DNA of 10,465 bases, taken from contig DAOVLE010000186.1 in the NCBI GenBank assembly GCA_030631415.1, positions 1-10,465 on the forward strand, given 5' to 3'. Both the position numbers and the translations under genes were made by a program. The stretch is from JAAEQG01 sp023133475 (GTDB lineage: Bacteria > Planctomycetota > Phycisphaerae > UBA1845). The notes below the pieces were generated by a model that did no database searches, was not told where the DNA came from, and saw only the letters and a list, made by a program, of their open reading frames with translations. Positions 1 to 5,994 of this stretch are shown piece by piece (positions within the stretch are counted from its first letter, which is position 1; every line of letters begins with the position of its first letter).

Positions 1-29
1 GATTACACTCTGTTGTCATGCGGCTAGCT

Positions 30-78
30 CCTCTGTGCGATGTAAATTGAATTCACAATAGGTTTTATCGCACAGAGG
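30..78. repeat. 12-bp perfect inverted repeat (possible terminator or hairpin)
   Basis: The arm cctctgtgcgat (30-41) is exactly complementary to atcgcacagagg (67-78), with a 25-nt AT-rich loop. A short T run (84-88) follows about 6 nt after the stem. It could end transcription of a gene left of the window or be a small repeat remnant. The long loop argues against a classical intrinsic terminator. Confidence 0.4.
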
Positions 79-153
79 GCGGCCTTTTTCCACCCCCCTT
101 GTGAGAAATGCGGGTTAGTTGTAAACTTCCGCTAGCGCGACGGCTTGTCGGAG

Positions 154-199
154 GTTGCCTCGTTGCCTCGTTGCCTCGTTGCCTTGTTGCCTGTTGCCT
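154..199. repeat. Tandem octamer tract, six copies of gttgcct(c/t)
   Basis: gttgcct begins at 154, 162, 170, 178, 186 and 193. The spacing is 8 nt for the first five copies and 7 nt for the last. It directly follows a 28-nt block that also occurs upstream of bamA in the other orientation. It lies about 115 nt before trpS, and its length should be unstable by slippage. No protein reading is credible. Confidence 0.85.
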
Positions 200-312
200 G
201 TTCACCACGGGTTCACTGAATGTTTACTTCCAGCCTTGCAAAAAGCCGGCAGGCAGGGCGAACTTGCAAAGACGCCGCCGAAAGCGTAATTTCCCGCCTG
301 GAGGCGTATATC

Positions 313-1287
313 ATGCGTGTATTGTCAGGGATCCAATCGAGCGGTAAACTACACCTGGGCAACTACTTGGGGGCACTCAAGCAGCACGTCGAGTTGCAGC
401 ACGGCAACAAGTGCTTCTTCTTCATCGCCAACTACCACGCCCTCACCACCGTGCAGGACGCCGAGCGGCAGCGAATGCTCACCCGCGACGTGGCTCTGGA
501 CTATCTCGCCTTGGGGCTCGACCCGCACCAGGCTGCTCTGTTTCGGCAGTCGGATGTGCCGGACGTCTGCGAGCTGACCTGGATTCTATCCACCGTGACT
601 GGTCGGGGGCTGCTCGAACGGGCTCATTCCTACAAGGACAAGATCAGCAAGGGGATTGCCCCGTCGATGGGCCTGATGTGCTATCCGATTCTTATGGCTG
701 CGGACATTCTCATCTACGATAGTGACATCGTCCCGGTGGGCAGGGATCAGGTGCAGCACATCGAGATGGCTCAGGACATGGCTGGCTACTTTAACAACAC
801 TTACAACTGCGAGGCGCTCAAGCGTCCCGAGCCGCGGCTGAACGAGGCCTTCATCGTCCCGGGGATTGACGGGCAGAAGATGTCCAAGAGCTACGGGAAC
901 ACCATCGACCTGTTTGACTCGCCCAAGGCGGTGCGTAAGCGGATCATGTCCATAAAGACGGACAGCACACCGGTGGAGGCCCCCAAGCACCCCGAGCAGT
1001 GCAACGTTTTCGCCATTTTGAAGCTGATGGCATCCCCCGAGGAAGTCGAGGAGATTGCCGCGGCTTACCGCAAGGGTGGTCTTGGGTATGGCACGGTGAA
1101 GAAGCGGGTGGTGGAGTTGTTCGAGGAGCACTTCGGGCCTGCCCGCGAGCGCCGGGCGGAGTTGGCTGCCGATCCCGACCTGGTCGAGGACGTCCTGGTG
1201 GACGGCGCCAAGCGTGCACGGGCGGCTGCGGCACAGGTAATGGCCAGGGTGCGTGACGCATGTGGGCTGATGACCGCACGGGGCTAG
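313..1287 (+). CDS. trpS: Tryptophanyl-tRNA synthetase (TrpRS)
   Basis: Cytoplasmic class I aminoacyl-tRNA synthetase that activates tryptophan with ATP and charges tRNA-Trp. The 324-residue protein is the usual length for bacterial TrpRS. The HIGH-type signature is HLGNY at residues 14-18, AADIL is at 129-133, GRDQ at 143-146 (followed by QHIEMAQD) and KMSKS at 189-193. The C-terminal part is the helical anticodon-recognition domain. The frame is open upstream to an ATG at 220, but the ATG at 313 is chosen because GGAGG (300-304) sits 8 nt before it and the protein then begins MRVLSGIQSSGKLHLGNY, the family N-terminus. The extension would be translated leader. No other translation gene is adjacent, and the spacer to the next gene holds a palindromic repeat, so it is probably its own transcription unit. 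Function is certain from motifs. Confidence 0.98.
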   Translation: MRVLSGIQSSGKLHLGNYLGALKQHVELQHGNKCFFFIANYHALTTVQDAERQRMLTRDVALDYLALGLDPHQAALFRQSDVPDVCELTWILSTVTGRGLLERAHSYKDKISKGIAPSMGLMCYPILMAADILIYDSDIVPVGRDQVQHIEMAQDMAGYFNNTYNCEALKRPEPRLNEAFIVPGIDGQKMSKSYGNTIDLFDSPKAVRKRIMSIKTDSTPVEAPKHPEQCNVFAILKLMASPEEVEEIAAAYRKGGLGYGTVKKRVVELFEEHFGPARERRAELAADPDLVEDVLVDGAKRARAAAAQVMARVRDACGLMTARG

Positions 1288-1336
1288 TGCTCCGTTACCG
1301 ATGGTTTGATGGATTGCCGACGCATGGGTGACACTC

Positions 1337-1392
1337 TTGTAGGGCGGGTTTCACCCGCCTTTGTGGCTGAATGCGGCGGGTGAAGCCCGCCC
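1337..1392. repeat. Palindromic intergenic repeat, copy R1
   Basis: Two palindromic arms, gggcgggtttcacccgcc and ggcgggtgaagcccgccc, are inverted relative to each other (17 of 18 positions match) around a 15-nt centre, tttgtggctgaatgc. Each arm can also fold by itself. The family recurs at 2248-2280, 5788-5849, 6895-6930 and 7886-7946. This copy ends 4 nt before the ribosome binding site of the flavoprotein gene, so a folded transcript could affect read-through from trpS or translation of the next gene. It resembles REP/BIME elements in design. Confidence 0.85.
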
Positions 1393-1411
1393 GGTTGAGG
1401 AGGAATTGACC

Positions 1412-2083
1412 ATGCGGCTACCAGGTTATTCCAGTTTGTGTGCGGCGGCGGTGGTTGGGTTAGGCGGGGCTTCGGGCATGTCGGGTGTGGGGCAAGAGCA
1501 TCCCAAAGACCTGCCGGCCCCGGTGCTGACCGGCCACATGCCCGTCGAAGAGGCCATCACCAAACGTCGTTCTGTTCGTGACTTCATGGATGTGCCTCTG
1601 ACGCTCAAGGACATCTCCCAGCTTTGCTGGGCAGGCCAGGGGATCACCGACCGCGGGCGCGGGTATCGGGCTTCGCCTTCTGCCGGGGCGTTGTTTCCGA
1701 TCGAGTTGTACATCGTCACCGCCGAGGGAGTAAGCCACTATCAGCCGGCCAAACATCGGTTAAAACCGCATCTGACCGGCGATGTGCGTCAGGCATTGCA
1801 GGGGGCGGCGTTGGATCAGGACCCGATCGGGCAGGCTCCGCTTTGTGTGGTGATCGCCGCCGCGGTCGAGCGGACAGCCCGCAAGTACGGCAGCCGGGCG
1901 GAACGTTACTGTTTCATCGAAGCGGGGCACGTTGCTCAGAACATTCTCCTGCAAGCAACGGCGTTGAAACTCGCGGGAGTGCCCGTGGGCGCCTTCGAGG
2001 ACGTCAAGGTCGCTAAAATACTGAAACTGCCCAAGGACCAGCGAGTGTTGTACTTATTGCCGATAGGCAACCCAAGTTTGTAG
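1412..2083 (+). CDS. SagB-type / nitroreductase-family flavoprotein, possibly exported
   Basis: FMN-dependent oxidoreductase fold of the nitroreductase superfamily, closest in pattern to SagB-type dehydrogenases. Of 223 residues, RRSVRDF (52-58) is the N-terminal FMN-phosphate motif, SPSAGALFP (88-96) the central glycine-rich signature, IEAGHVAQNILLQA (169-182) the conserved helix, and GAFED (193-197) plus LLPIGNP (215-221) complete the C-terminal half. The first ~30 residues contain a hydrophobic stretch (about 10-22) resembling a signal peptide; there is no lipobox and no twin arginine. An ATG at 1361 is also in frame, but the start at 1412 follows a strong GAGGAGGA (1397-1404) with 7-nt spacing, and the upstream codons lie in a repeat. 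SagB in streptolysin S-like clusters oxidises azolines, but no YcaO, cyclodehydratase or precursor peptide is seen here, so the substrate is unknown. Convergent with the Gfo/Idh gene. Confidence 0.85.
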   Translation: MRLPGYSSLCAAAVVGLGGASGMSGVGQEHPKDLPAPVLTGHMPVEEAITKRRSVRDFMDVPLTLKDISQLCWAGQGITDRGRGYRASPSAGALFPIELYIVTAEGVSHYQPAKHRLKPHLTGDVRQALQGAALDQDPIGQAPLCVVIAAAVERTARKYGSRAERYCFIEAGHVAQNILLQATALKLAGVPVGAFEDVKVAKILKLPKDQRVLYLLPIGNPSL

Positions 2084-2084
2084 G

Positions 2085-2280
2085 GGAGAATGGAGAAATG
2101 GAAAATGGAAAATGGGGGATGGGAAACATTGTCGTTGTATACACACGCAGGTTGGCGGCGACAAGTCCACAGCGTTTAGCGGCGACCCAAAGGGGAGCGT
2201 GTAGAAGAAAGCGTGGAGCGTGAAAACTGAGAAAACGGTGTAATCACAGTTGTAGGGCGGGTAGAACCCGCCCTACAACT
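2085..2280 (+). repeat. Composite repeat X, copy X1
   Basis: In order: a purine tract (gagaatggagaaatgg), a block reading gggggatgggaaacatt, gcgtttagcggc (2172-2183), ggggagcg (2192-2199), ggagcgtgaaaactgagaaa (from 2215), then the palindromic hairpin at 2248-2280. The same order occurs on the opposite strand at 5788-5994. The conserved order of several unrelated blocks shows one composite element, not chance similarity. Internal lengths differ between the two copies. Confidence 0.8.
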
Positions 2281-2389
2281 TATTGCTTATCAGAAACCCG
2301 AGCGTATAGGAGAGAATGGAGAAATTGAAAATGGGGAACGGAAGACATCATAGTTGTGTGCGCAACGACAATGTTTCCCATCCCCCATT
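2111..2389. repeat. Perfect 27-bp inverted repeat
   Basis: The arm at 2111-2137 (aatgggggatgggaaacatt plus gtcgttg) is exactly complementary to 2363-2389. Outside it, both arms continue into purine/pyrimidine heptad tracts that are roughly complementary (2087-2110 with 2390-2430). The 225-nt interior contains the hairpin of copy R2. This layout suggests a non-autonomous mobile element or two oppositely inserted copies of one repeat. Confidence 0.85.
2248..2280. terminator. Perfect 15-bp-stem hairpin, compact copy R2; possible bidirectional terminator
   Basis: agttgtagggcgggt (2248-2262) pairs perfectly with acccgccctacaact (2266-2280) around the 3-nt loop aga. It is the compact form of the palindromic family. 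Between convergent genes such a strong GC-rich hairpin could end or protect both transcripts. No U tract follows on either strand, so intrinsic termination is not demonstrated. Confidence 0.5.
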
Positions 2390-2415
2390 TTCAATTTTCA
2401 ATTTTCAATTTTCAA
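2388..2415. repeat. Heptad tandem tract, four exact copies of ttttcaa
   Basis: Four uninterrupted 7-nt units run from 2388 to 2415 and continue into tttctcc. The same period appears with related units at 5946-5994 (attctca/attctcc), 6751-6778 (aaaatgg) and 7949-7976 (ggacttt). It lies just beyond the 3' end of the Gfo/Idh gene. Confidence 0.9.
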
Positions 2416-2437
2416 TTTCTCCCCATTCCCTCCCGCT

Positions 2438-3451
2438 TCACACCCCATCGTGCCATCCGCAGGCGTTGATGCAGTCCACGATTTCCTGGGCGAGACTGAC
2501 CGCCGCGGCGCCTTCCTCCACCGATACGCCGGAACTGTCCTGATCGCGGGCGGCACGAAGGAACGATTCGATCTCCATGCGGAGCGGTTCGGTGTCCTCG
2601 ATCACCAGCGGCTCGACGTTGACCAGCGAACCGAAGTCCACATTCTTCATCTGCGAAAGGTCTTCGTAGTTGCGTTCGCGAGCCATCTTCAACAAGTCCA
2701 GGTTGGCATCCTTCTTGACCGCAATGCCGGTCCGCTTCTGGTAATCCATGGACAGATAGGCATCAGGGCAGAAGACCCGTATCCGCCGCTCGGTCTTGAG
2801 AGCCAGACGCGAGGCGGTCATGTTCACCACACTTCCGTTGGCAAACTGCACGCGGGCATTGGCGATGTCCTCGCAATCGCCCAGCACATTGACACCCACC
2901 GCATTCACCTGGTAGCTCCGATCCTGCACCATGTGCAACACGATGTCGATGTCGTGGATCATCATGTCGAAGACCACCCCCACATCGGCGCTGCGGAAGG
3001 TGAAGGGGCTGATGCGGTTGGTCTCGATGAACTTGGGTGTCACCTCCATGCGTTTCATGGCCTGCACCACCGGGTTGAAACGCTCGGAATGCCCCACCTG
3101 GATAACGGTGTCATACTGCCTGGCCCAGGTGAGTATCTGCTGAGCGGTGGCTACGTCCGGAGCCAGCGGCTTCTCGATCAGCACCGGGATGCGTGCCTCC
3201 ACCAACGGATGAGTCGCCGCGGCGTGCACCACGGTGGGCACGGCAATCGAAGCCACATCCACCTCGGACACAATATCGCCCACCTCGCGGCAGGCTTTGC
3301 ACCCATACATCTTTGCATATTTCTCGGCTTGGGACAGGTCCTTATCGACCACCGCCACCAGTTCGGTCTCGGGCAGTTCGCTGTAAATCCGCGCGTGGTG
3401 TCTGCCCATGTGGCCTACGCCCACGACGGCTGCACGCAGTTTCTTCGGCAT
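2438..3451 (-). CDS. Gfo/Idh/MocA-family NAD(P)-dependent oxidoreductase, lipid A-operon type
   Basis: A 337-residue dehydrogenase with an N-terminal Rossmann domain (GVGHMGRHH, residues 11-19; acidic D36 at the end of strand 2), the family motif EKP at 93-95, and the second-domain catalytic motif DMMIHDID (162-169) with D162 and H166 placed as the usual pair. The family oxidises or reduces sugar hydroxyls, often on nucleotide sugars. The ATG lies 2 nt after the lpxA stop and its Shine-Dalgarno (AGGA) is inside lpxA, so the two are translationally coupled. GnnA of Acidithiobacillus is a Gfo/Idh protein encoded beside lpxA that oxidises UDP-GlcNAc at C3 on the way to a 2,3-diamino sugar for lipid A. 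This gene is a candidate for that role by position only; the partner aminotransferase GnnB is not in the window. Family assignment is firm, substrate is inferred. Confidence 0.9.
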   Translation of the reverse strand: MPKKLRAAVVGVGHMGRHHARIYSELPETELVAVVDKDLSQAEKYAKMYGCKACREVGDIVSEVDVASIAVPTVVHAAATHPLVEARIPVLIEKPLAPDVATAQQILTWARQYDTVIQVGHSERFNPVVQAMKRMEVTPKFIETNRISPFTFRSADVGVVFDMMIHDIDIVLHMVQDRSYQVNAVGVNVLGDCEDIANARVQFANGSVVNMTASRLALKTERRIRVFCPDAYLSMDYQKRTGIAVKKDANLDLLKMARERNYEDLSQMKNVDFGSLVNVEPLVIEDTEPLRMEIESFLRAARDQDSSGVSVEEGAAAVSLAQEIVDCINACGWHDGV

Positions 3452-3453
3452 AA

Positions 3454-4320
3454 TCAGGTTCCTGTAGGTTTATCATGTCGTAGCGATTCCAGATATCGCC
3501 CGTTTCGCCCATGGGCAAACGAGCGGATCAGGAAGCGCCCCAGATACTGAACATTAGGGTCGGCGTGGTTCTCCGCCAGCAACTTCTCGACGTTATCCAA
3601 CAAGCTCCGCCCGCTCGAACGGGCCCGGCGGGAATATAACCGCATGTATGCCTTCTTCAAGGCGGCGATCTGCTCGTTGGTGAATCCGCGGCGCTGCAGG
3701 CCGACGCCGTTGACCATACGCACCCGGGCGTGGGTTCGGGCACCGACAAACACCATAAACGGCGGAACGTCCGTAGCCACCCGCGTCAGCCCGCCAACCA
3801 TGGCGTGCCGGCCTATGGTCACAAAATGGTGCACGCCACTCTGCCCGCCAAAGGTCACATAATCCTCCACCAGCACGTGCCCGCCAAGTTGCACATAGTT
3901 GGCGAACACACAACGACTCCCCACCTGGCAGTCGTGGGCCACGTGAACGCCGATGAGCAGGTGATTGTCATCGCCGACGCGGGTGATCCCGCCGCCGTTC
4001 TCGGTGCCCGGGTGGATGGTCACCATTTCTCGAATGGTGTTGCGGGCGCCGATTTCCAAACGCACGTCCCCACCACGATACTTGAGGTCTTGCGGCGGCA
4101 TCCCCAGCACAGCCCCTGGAAACACCGTGCACCCAGGCCCCAACGTGGTGTGCCCGTCGATGGTCACGTGGTTATAGAGGCGACACCCGTCCCCCAGTTC
4201 GACCTGCGCTCCGACATAGCAGTGTGCCCCGATGGCGACCTCGCGCCCCAGGCGGGCACCACTGTCCACTATTGCCGTCGGATGAATTGATGCAGGAGTG
4301 TCGATGATTGTGTTTCCCAC
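3454..4320 (-). CDS. lpxA: UDP-N-acetylglucosamine O-acyltransferase LpxA
   Basis: Catalyses the first step of lipid A synthesis, transfer of a 3-hydroxyacyl chain from ACP to the 3-position of UDP-GlcNAc, in the cytoplasm. The 288-residue protein has an N-terminal left-handed beta helix of hexapeptide repeats (about residues 10-190) and a C-terminal helical domain starting near GLQRRGF. The catalytic histidine is H129 in GVHVAHDC, followed by the family pattern GGxxGVHHF and MVGGLTRVATDVPPF. The Gly matching the E. coli acyl-length ruler position (G173) is G177. The start is GTG at 4320: an in-frame TAG lies two codons upstream, and no ATG is available. AGGAA abuts the GTG and GGGAG lies 11 nt further upstream, so initiation may be weak. 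It is 24 nt after lpxC-fabZ and coupled to the Gfo/Idh gene. Confidence 0.96.
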   Translation of the reverse strand: MGNTIIDTPASIHPTAIVDSGARLGREVAIGAHCYVGAQVELGDGCRLYNHVTIDGHTTLGPGCTVFPGAVLGMPPQDLKYRGGDVRLEIGARNTIREMVTIHPGTENGGGITRVGDDNHLLIGVHVAHDCQVGSRCVFANYVQLGGHVLVEDYVTFGGQSGVHHFVTIGRHAMVGGLTRVATDVPPFMVFVGARTHARVRMVNGVGLQRRGFTNEQIAALKKAYMRLYSRRARSSGRSLLDNVEKLLAENHADPNVQYLGRFLIRSFAHGRNGRYLESLRHDKPTGT

Positions 4321-4344
4321 TTCCTATGGCACTCCCAAAAGGGT

Positions 4345-5664
4345 TTAAGCCTGATCCGCGTCAGCCATCACAAACTTGATAATCGCCTCTGCCACAAGCT
4401 CCGTGCCCACTTCCGCCCGGGTCTTGACGTGCCCGCTGCGTGACTTGATGCGAATGGCCTCCACGGTGAGGAGCAACTGATCCCCCGGCATGACCGCCCG
4501 CCGGAACTTCACCTTGTCCATGCTCAGCAGGACCGCAACCTTGCCCTTATGCTCCAACTCCTGAGCCAAAAGCACCCCGCCCATCTGAGCCATAGCCTCC
4601 AGAATCAACACCCCGGGCATGATCGGCTGACCAGGATAGTGCCCCTGGAAGAATTCCTCGTTGATGGTGACGTTTTTGATGCCGACCGCCCGTTGGGTGC
4701 CCTCAATGCGCAGGATGCGATCGACCATAAGGAACGGATAGCGGTGCGGCAGTATTCGCTGGATACGGTGTATGCCCATTGCGGGTGTCTGGAGCACCAG
4801 CGCCGCCGCCCGGCGCGCCGCTTGGTGTTCATTGAGGGCGCGCACCAAGGCATGGTTCAGCGAATGGCCCGATTTGCGGGCGTGTATCCGCCCGATAAGC
4901 GGGCAACCGAACAACGCCAGGTCACCGATCAGGTCCAGAATCTTGTGACGGCAGCACTCGTCGGGGAAGCGGAGTGTGTTCTCGATAGGCCCGTCCTCAC
5001 CAAATACCAGGATGTCCGCGTAGGTGAGGTGTTGCCCAAGCCCGCCGGCCAGCAGCGCGTCCGCCTCCTGCTTGAGCACGAAGGTGCGGGCTGGGGCGAT
5101 CTGCTGAGCGAAGTAATCCGGCTCAACCGAGACCGTGCATATCTGGCGGCTGATAGGCCCTTGCGAACCGTAGTCAAGGTCGTACATGATCTCCAGAGAG
5201 TCGCAGTGGGGATCGAACGGCGGCAATGCCACCAGCTCCGAGTCGCCATCCGCCACCCGGATCACTTCGTCGATGCGATAGCTCTTTCGCGGCACCGATT
5301 GCTCGACGATGCCCGCTTCCTGAAGTTTCTCGACGAAAGGCAGGCTGCTGCCGTCGAAGCTGGGCAGTTCGTCCCCGTTCAGCTCGATTTCCAGGTTGTC
5401 GATACCCAGCCCGGCACAAGCGCTGAGGCAGTGCTCGACGGTTTCGATGGCCACCGTGCCGTTTCGCAACGCCGTTCGGCGGGCTCGCTTGGCGATGTTG
5501 TCGATGAGCGCTGCCACCCGGATTGGTCGGGGTTGGTCCGTGCGCACGAACACAATCCCGCTATCGGGCTTCGCCGGCAGATAGCGCACACTGCAACTCC
5601 GGCCGGTGAACAGTCCCCGACCTTTGAGTTCCACGGGCGTGTTAATTGTCCTTTGTTGCTTCAA
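4345..5664 (-). CDS. lpxC-fabZ: Bifunctional LpxC-FabZ fusion
   Basis: The N-terminal part (about residues 1-290) is LpxC, the zinc deacetylase that commits UDP-3-O-acyl-GlcNAc to lipid A. E77-H78 lie in VEHCLSA, H240 and D244 in RHKILDLIGD are the other zinc ligands, and H267 in KSGHSLN is the catalytic histidine. The C-terminal part (about 297-439) is FabZ, the 3-hydroxyacyl-ACP dehydratase: LPHRYPFLMVDRI, catalytic H342 in FFQGHYPG and E356 in GVLILEAMAQ. All key residues of both domains are present in 439 residues. Such fusions are known in Bacteroidetes and some other diderm phyla. The start is TTG at 5664: an in-frame TAG lies two codons upstream and AGG is 6 nt before the TTG. It is first in the operon with lpxA and the Gfo/Idh gene and has a promoter at 5692-5700. 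lpxD is not adjacent. Confidence 0.97.
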   Translation of the reverse strand: MKQQRTINTPVELKGRGLFTGRSCSVRYLPAKPDSGIVFVRTDQPRPIRVAALIDNIAKRARRTALRNGTVAIETVEHCLSACAGLGIDNLEIELNGDELPSFDGSSLPFVEKLQEAGIVEQSVPRKSYRIDEVIRVADGDSELVALPPFDPHCDSLEIMYDLDYGSQGPISRQICTVSVEPDYFAQQIAPARTFVLKQEADALLAGGLGQHLTYADILVFGEDGPIENTLRFPDECCRHKILDLIGDLALFGCPLIGRIHARKSGHSLNHALVRALNEHQAARRAAALVLQTPAMGIHRIQRILPHRYPFLMVDRILRIEGTQRAVGIKNVTINEEFFQGHYPGQPIMPGVLILEAMAQMGGVLLAQELEHKGKVAVLLSMDKVKFRRAVMPGDQLLLTVEAIRIKSRSGHVKTRAEVGTELVAEAIIKFVMADADQA

Positions 5665-5691
5665 CGTCTACCTGCTCACTCGACGGCGACT

Positions 5692-5700
5692 ATTATAGCA
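5692..5700 (-). promoter_or_regulatory. Extended -10 promoter of the lpxC-fabZ operon
   Basis: The minus strand reads TGCTATAAT here, a perfect TATAAT (5692-5697) with the TGn extension (5698-5700). No good -35 box lies at 16-18 nt, as is common for extended -10 promoters. Initiation near 5685 would give a leader of about 20 nt before the TTG. This suggests lpxC-fabZ, lpxA and the Gfo/Idh gene can be transcribed independently of ompH. Confidence 0.6.
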
Positions 5701-5746
5701 CAAATCGCAAATCTTCCACGTCACGTTTCGGTTGCCGGCGTGCAAC

Positions 5747-5763
5747 CCAGGGAAATCGCATCT
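5747..5763 (-). promoter_or_regulatory. 17-nt block shared by lpxC and ompH upstream regions (copy 1)
   Basis: The minus strand reads AGATGCGATTTCCCTGG. The same sequence with one mismatch (AGATGCGATTGCCCTGG) is at 6713-6729. The copies lie 83 and 97 nt upstream of the lpxC-fabZ and ompH starts. This one would be about 62-78 nt before the predicted transcription start, a usual activator position. Each is also next to a heptad repeat tract, so it may instead be the edge of a repeat. Confidence 0.35.
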
Positions 5764-5787
5764 AAAAAAATGGAGAATGGAGAATGG

Positions 5788-5994
5788 TTGTAGAGCGGAT
5801 TCTACCCACCGCACGATGTCACAACGGCGGGTGAAACCCGCCCTACAACAGTTGATACGCCGTTTTCTCAGTTTTTCACGCTCCGCGCTCCCCGTTGGGG
5901 AGCCGCTAAACGTTGCGGTGATGCTTTCCATCCCCCATTTTCTCCATTCTCAATTCTCAATTCTCCATTCTCAATTCTCCATTCTCAATTCTCG
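5788..5994 (-). repeat. Composite repeat X, copy X2, with palindromic unit R3
   Basis: Read on the minus strand it repeats the block order of X1: heptad purine tract (5946-5994), gggggatggaaagcat (5921-5936), cgtttagcggc (5902-5912), ggggagcgcggagcgtgaaa (within 5871-5893), ctgagaaaacgg, then the palindromic unit at 5788-5849. R3 has terminal ttgtag/ctacaa ends; its left arm (tagagcggattctaccc) has diverged while its right arm is intact. The element occupies most of the gap and extends 38 nt into the ompH reading frame. Confidence 0.8.
5946..5994. repeat. Heptad tandem tract, seven units of attctc(a/c/g)
   Basis: Seven consecutive 7-nt units (attctca or attctcc, the last attctcg) run from 5946 to 5994. 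The part from 5957 is inside the ompH frame and encodes its last residues, including the stop, which is the TGA of one heptad read on the minus strand. As 7 is not a multiple of 3, gain or loss of a unit would change the tail and the stop used. Confidence 0.9.

Larger units (their letters stand above)
1..312. other. Leader region upstream of trpS, no supported gene
   Basis: I see no convincing coding region here. Short open frames exist but start inside repeats and have low-complexity products rich in Leu, Cys and Arg. The stretch holds a 12-bp inverted repeat (30-41 with 67-78), a 28-nt block shared in inverse orientation with the bamA promoter region (132-159), a tandem octamer tract (154-199) and the trpS ribosome binding site (GGAGG at 300-304). 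I could not pick a confident promoter for trpS. Confidence 0.6.
2084..2437. other. Convergent spacer composed of dispersed repeats, no gene
   Basis: The region between the ends of the flavoprotein gene (+) and the Gfo/Idh gene (-) holds no credible gene. It contains purine-rich heptad tracts (2087-2118, 2312-2336), a perfect 27-bp inverted repeat (2111-2137 with 2363-2389), a block shared with 5858-5912 (2172-2247), a perfect 15-bp-stem hairpin (2248-2280) and four ttttcaa heptads (2388-2415). The hairpins could stop transcription from both sides, although no long T run follows them. Confidence 0.8.
5665..5956. other. Spacer between ompH and lpxC-fabZ: promoter plus composite repeat
   Basis: No gene is supported. 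From the lpxC side it holds the extended -10 promoter, a 17-nt block shared with the ompH upstream region (5747-5763), two ggagaat heptad units (5770-5785), the palindromic repeat R3 (5788-5849) and composite repeat copy X2, whose heptad tract runs into the end of ompH. Weak open frames here consist of translated repeats. Confidence 0.75.

Noticed and set aside
220..312. N-terminal extension of trpS from the ATG at 220
   Set aside because: The extra residues do not belong to the TrpRS family, and a well-placed GGAGG supports the ATG at 313.
108..347. 79-residue plus-strand frame across the octamer tract
   Set aside because: The product is low-complexity translated octamers and it overlaps the trpS start out of frame.
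586..1131. 181-residue minus-strand open frame
   Set aside because: Antisense to trpS; composition is that of a shadow frame.
1361..1411. N-terminal extension of the flavoprotein from the ATG at 1361
   Set aside because: The extension is translated palindromic repeat, and a strong ribosome binding site precedes the ATG at 1412.
2388..2415. CRISPR-like array
   Set aside because: The tandem units are 7-8 nt with no spacers, no 23-40 nt repeats at regular spacing and no cas gene.
2354..3550. 398-residue plus-strand open frame
   Set aside because: It lies over the Gfo/Idh gene on the other strand, starts in a repeat, and its product is His/Gly/Leu-rich with no domain pattern; it is an antisense shadow of a GC-rich gene.
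4549..5793. 414-residue plus-strand open frame
   Set aside because: Entirely antisense to lpxC-fabZ, whose catalytic motifs are all present; the antisense product has no recognisable motifs and ends in repeat sequence.
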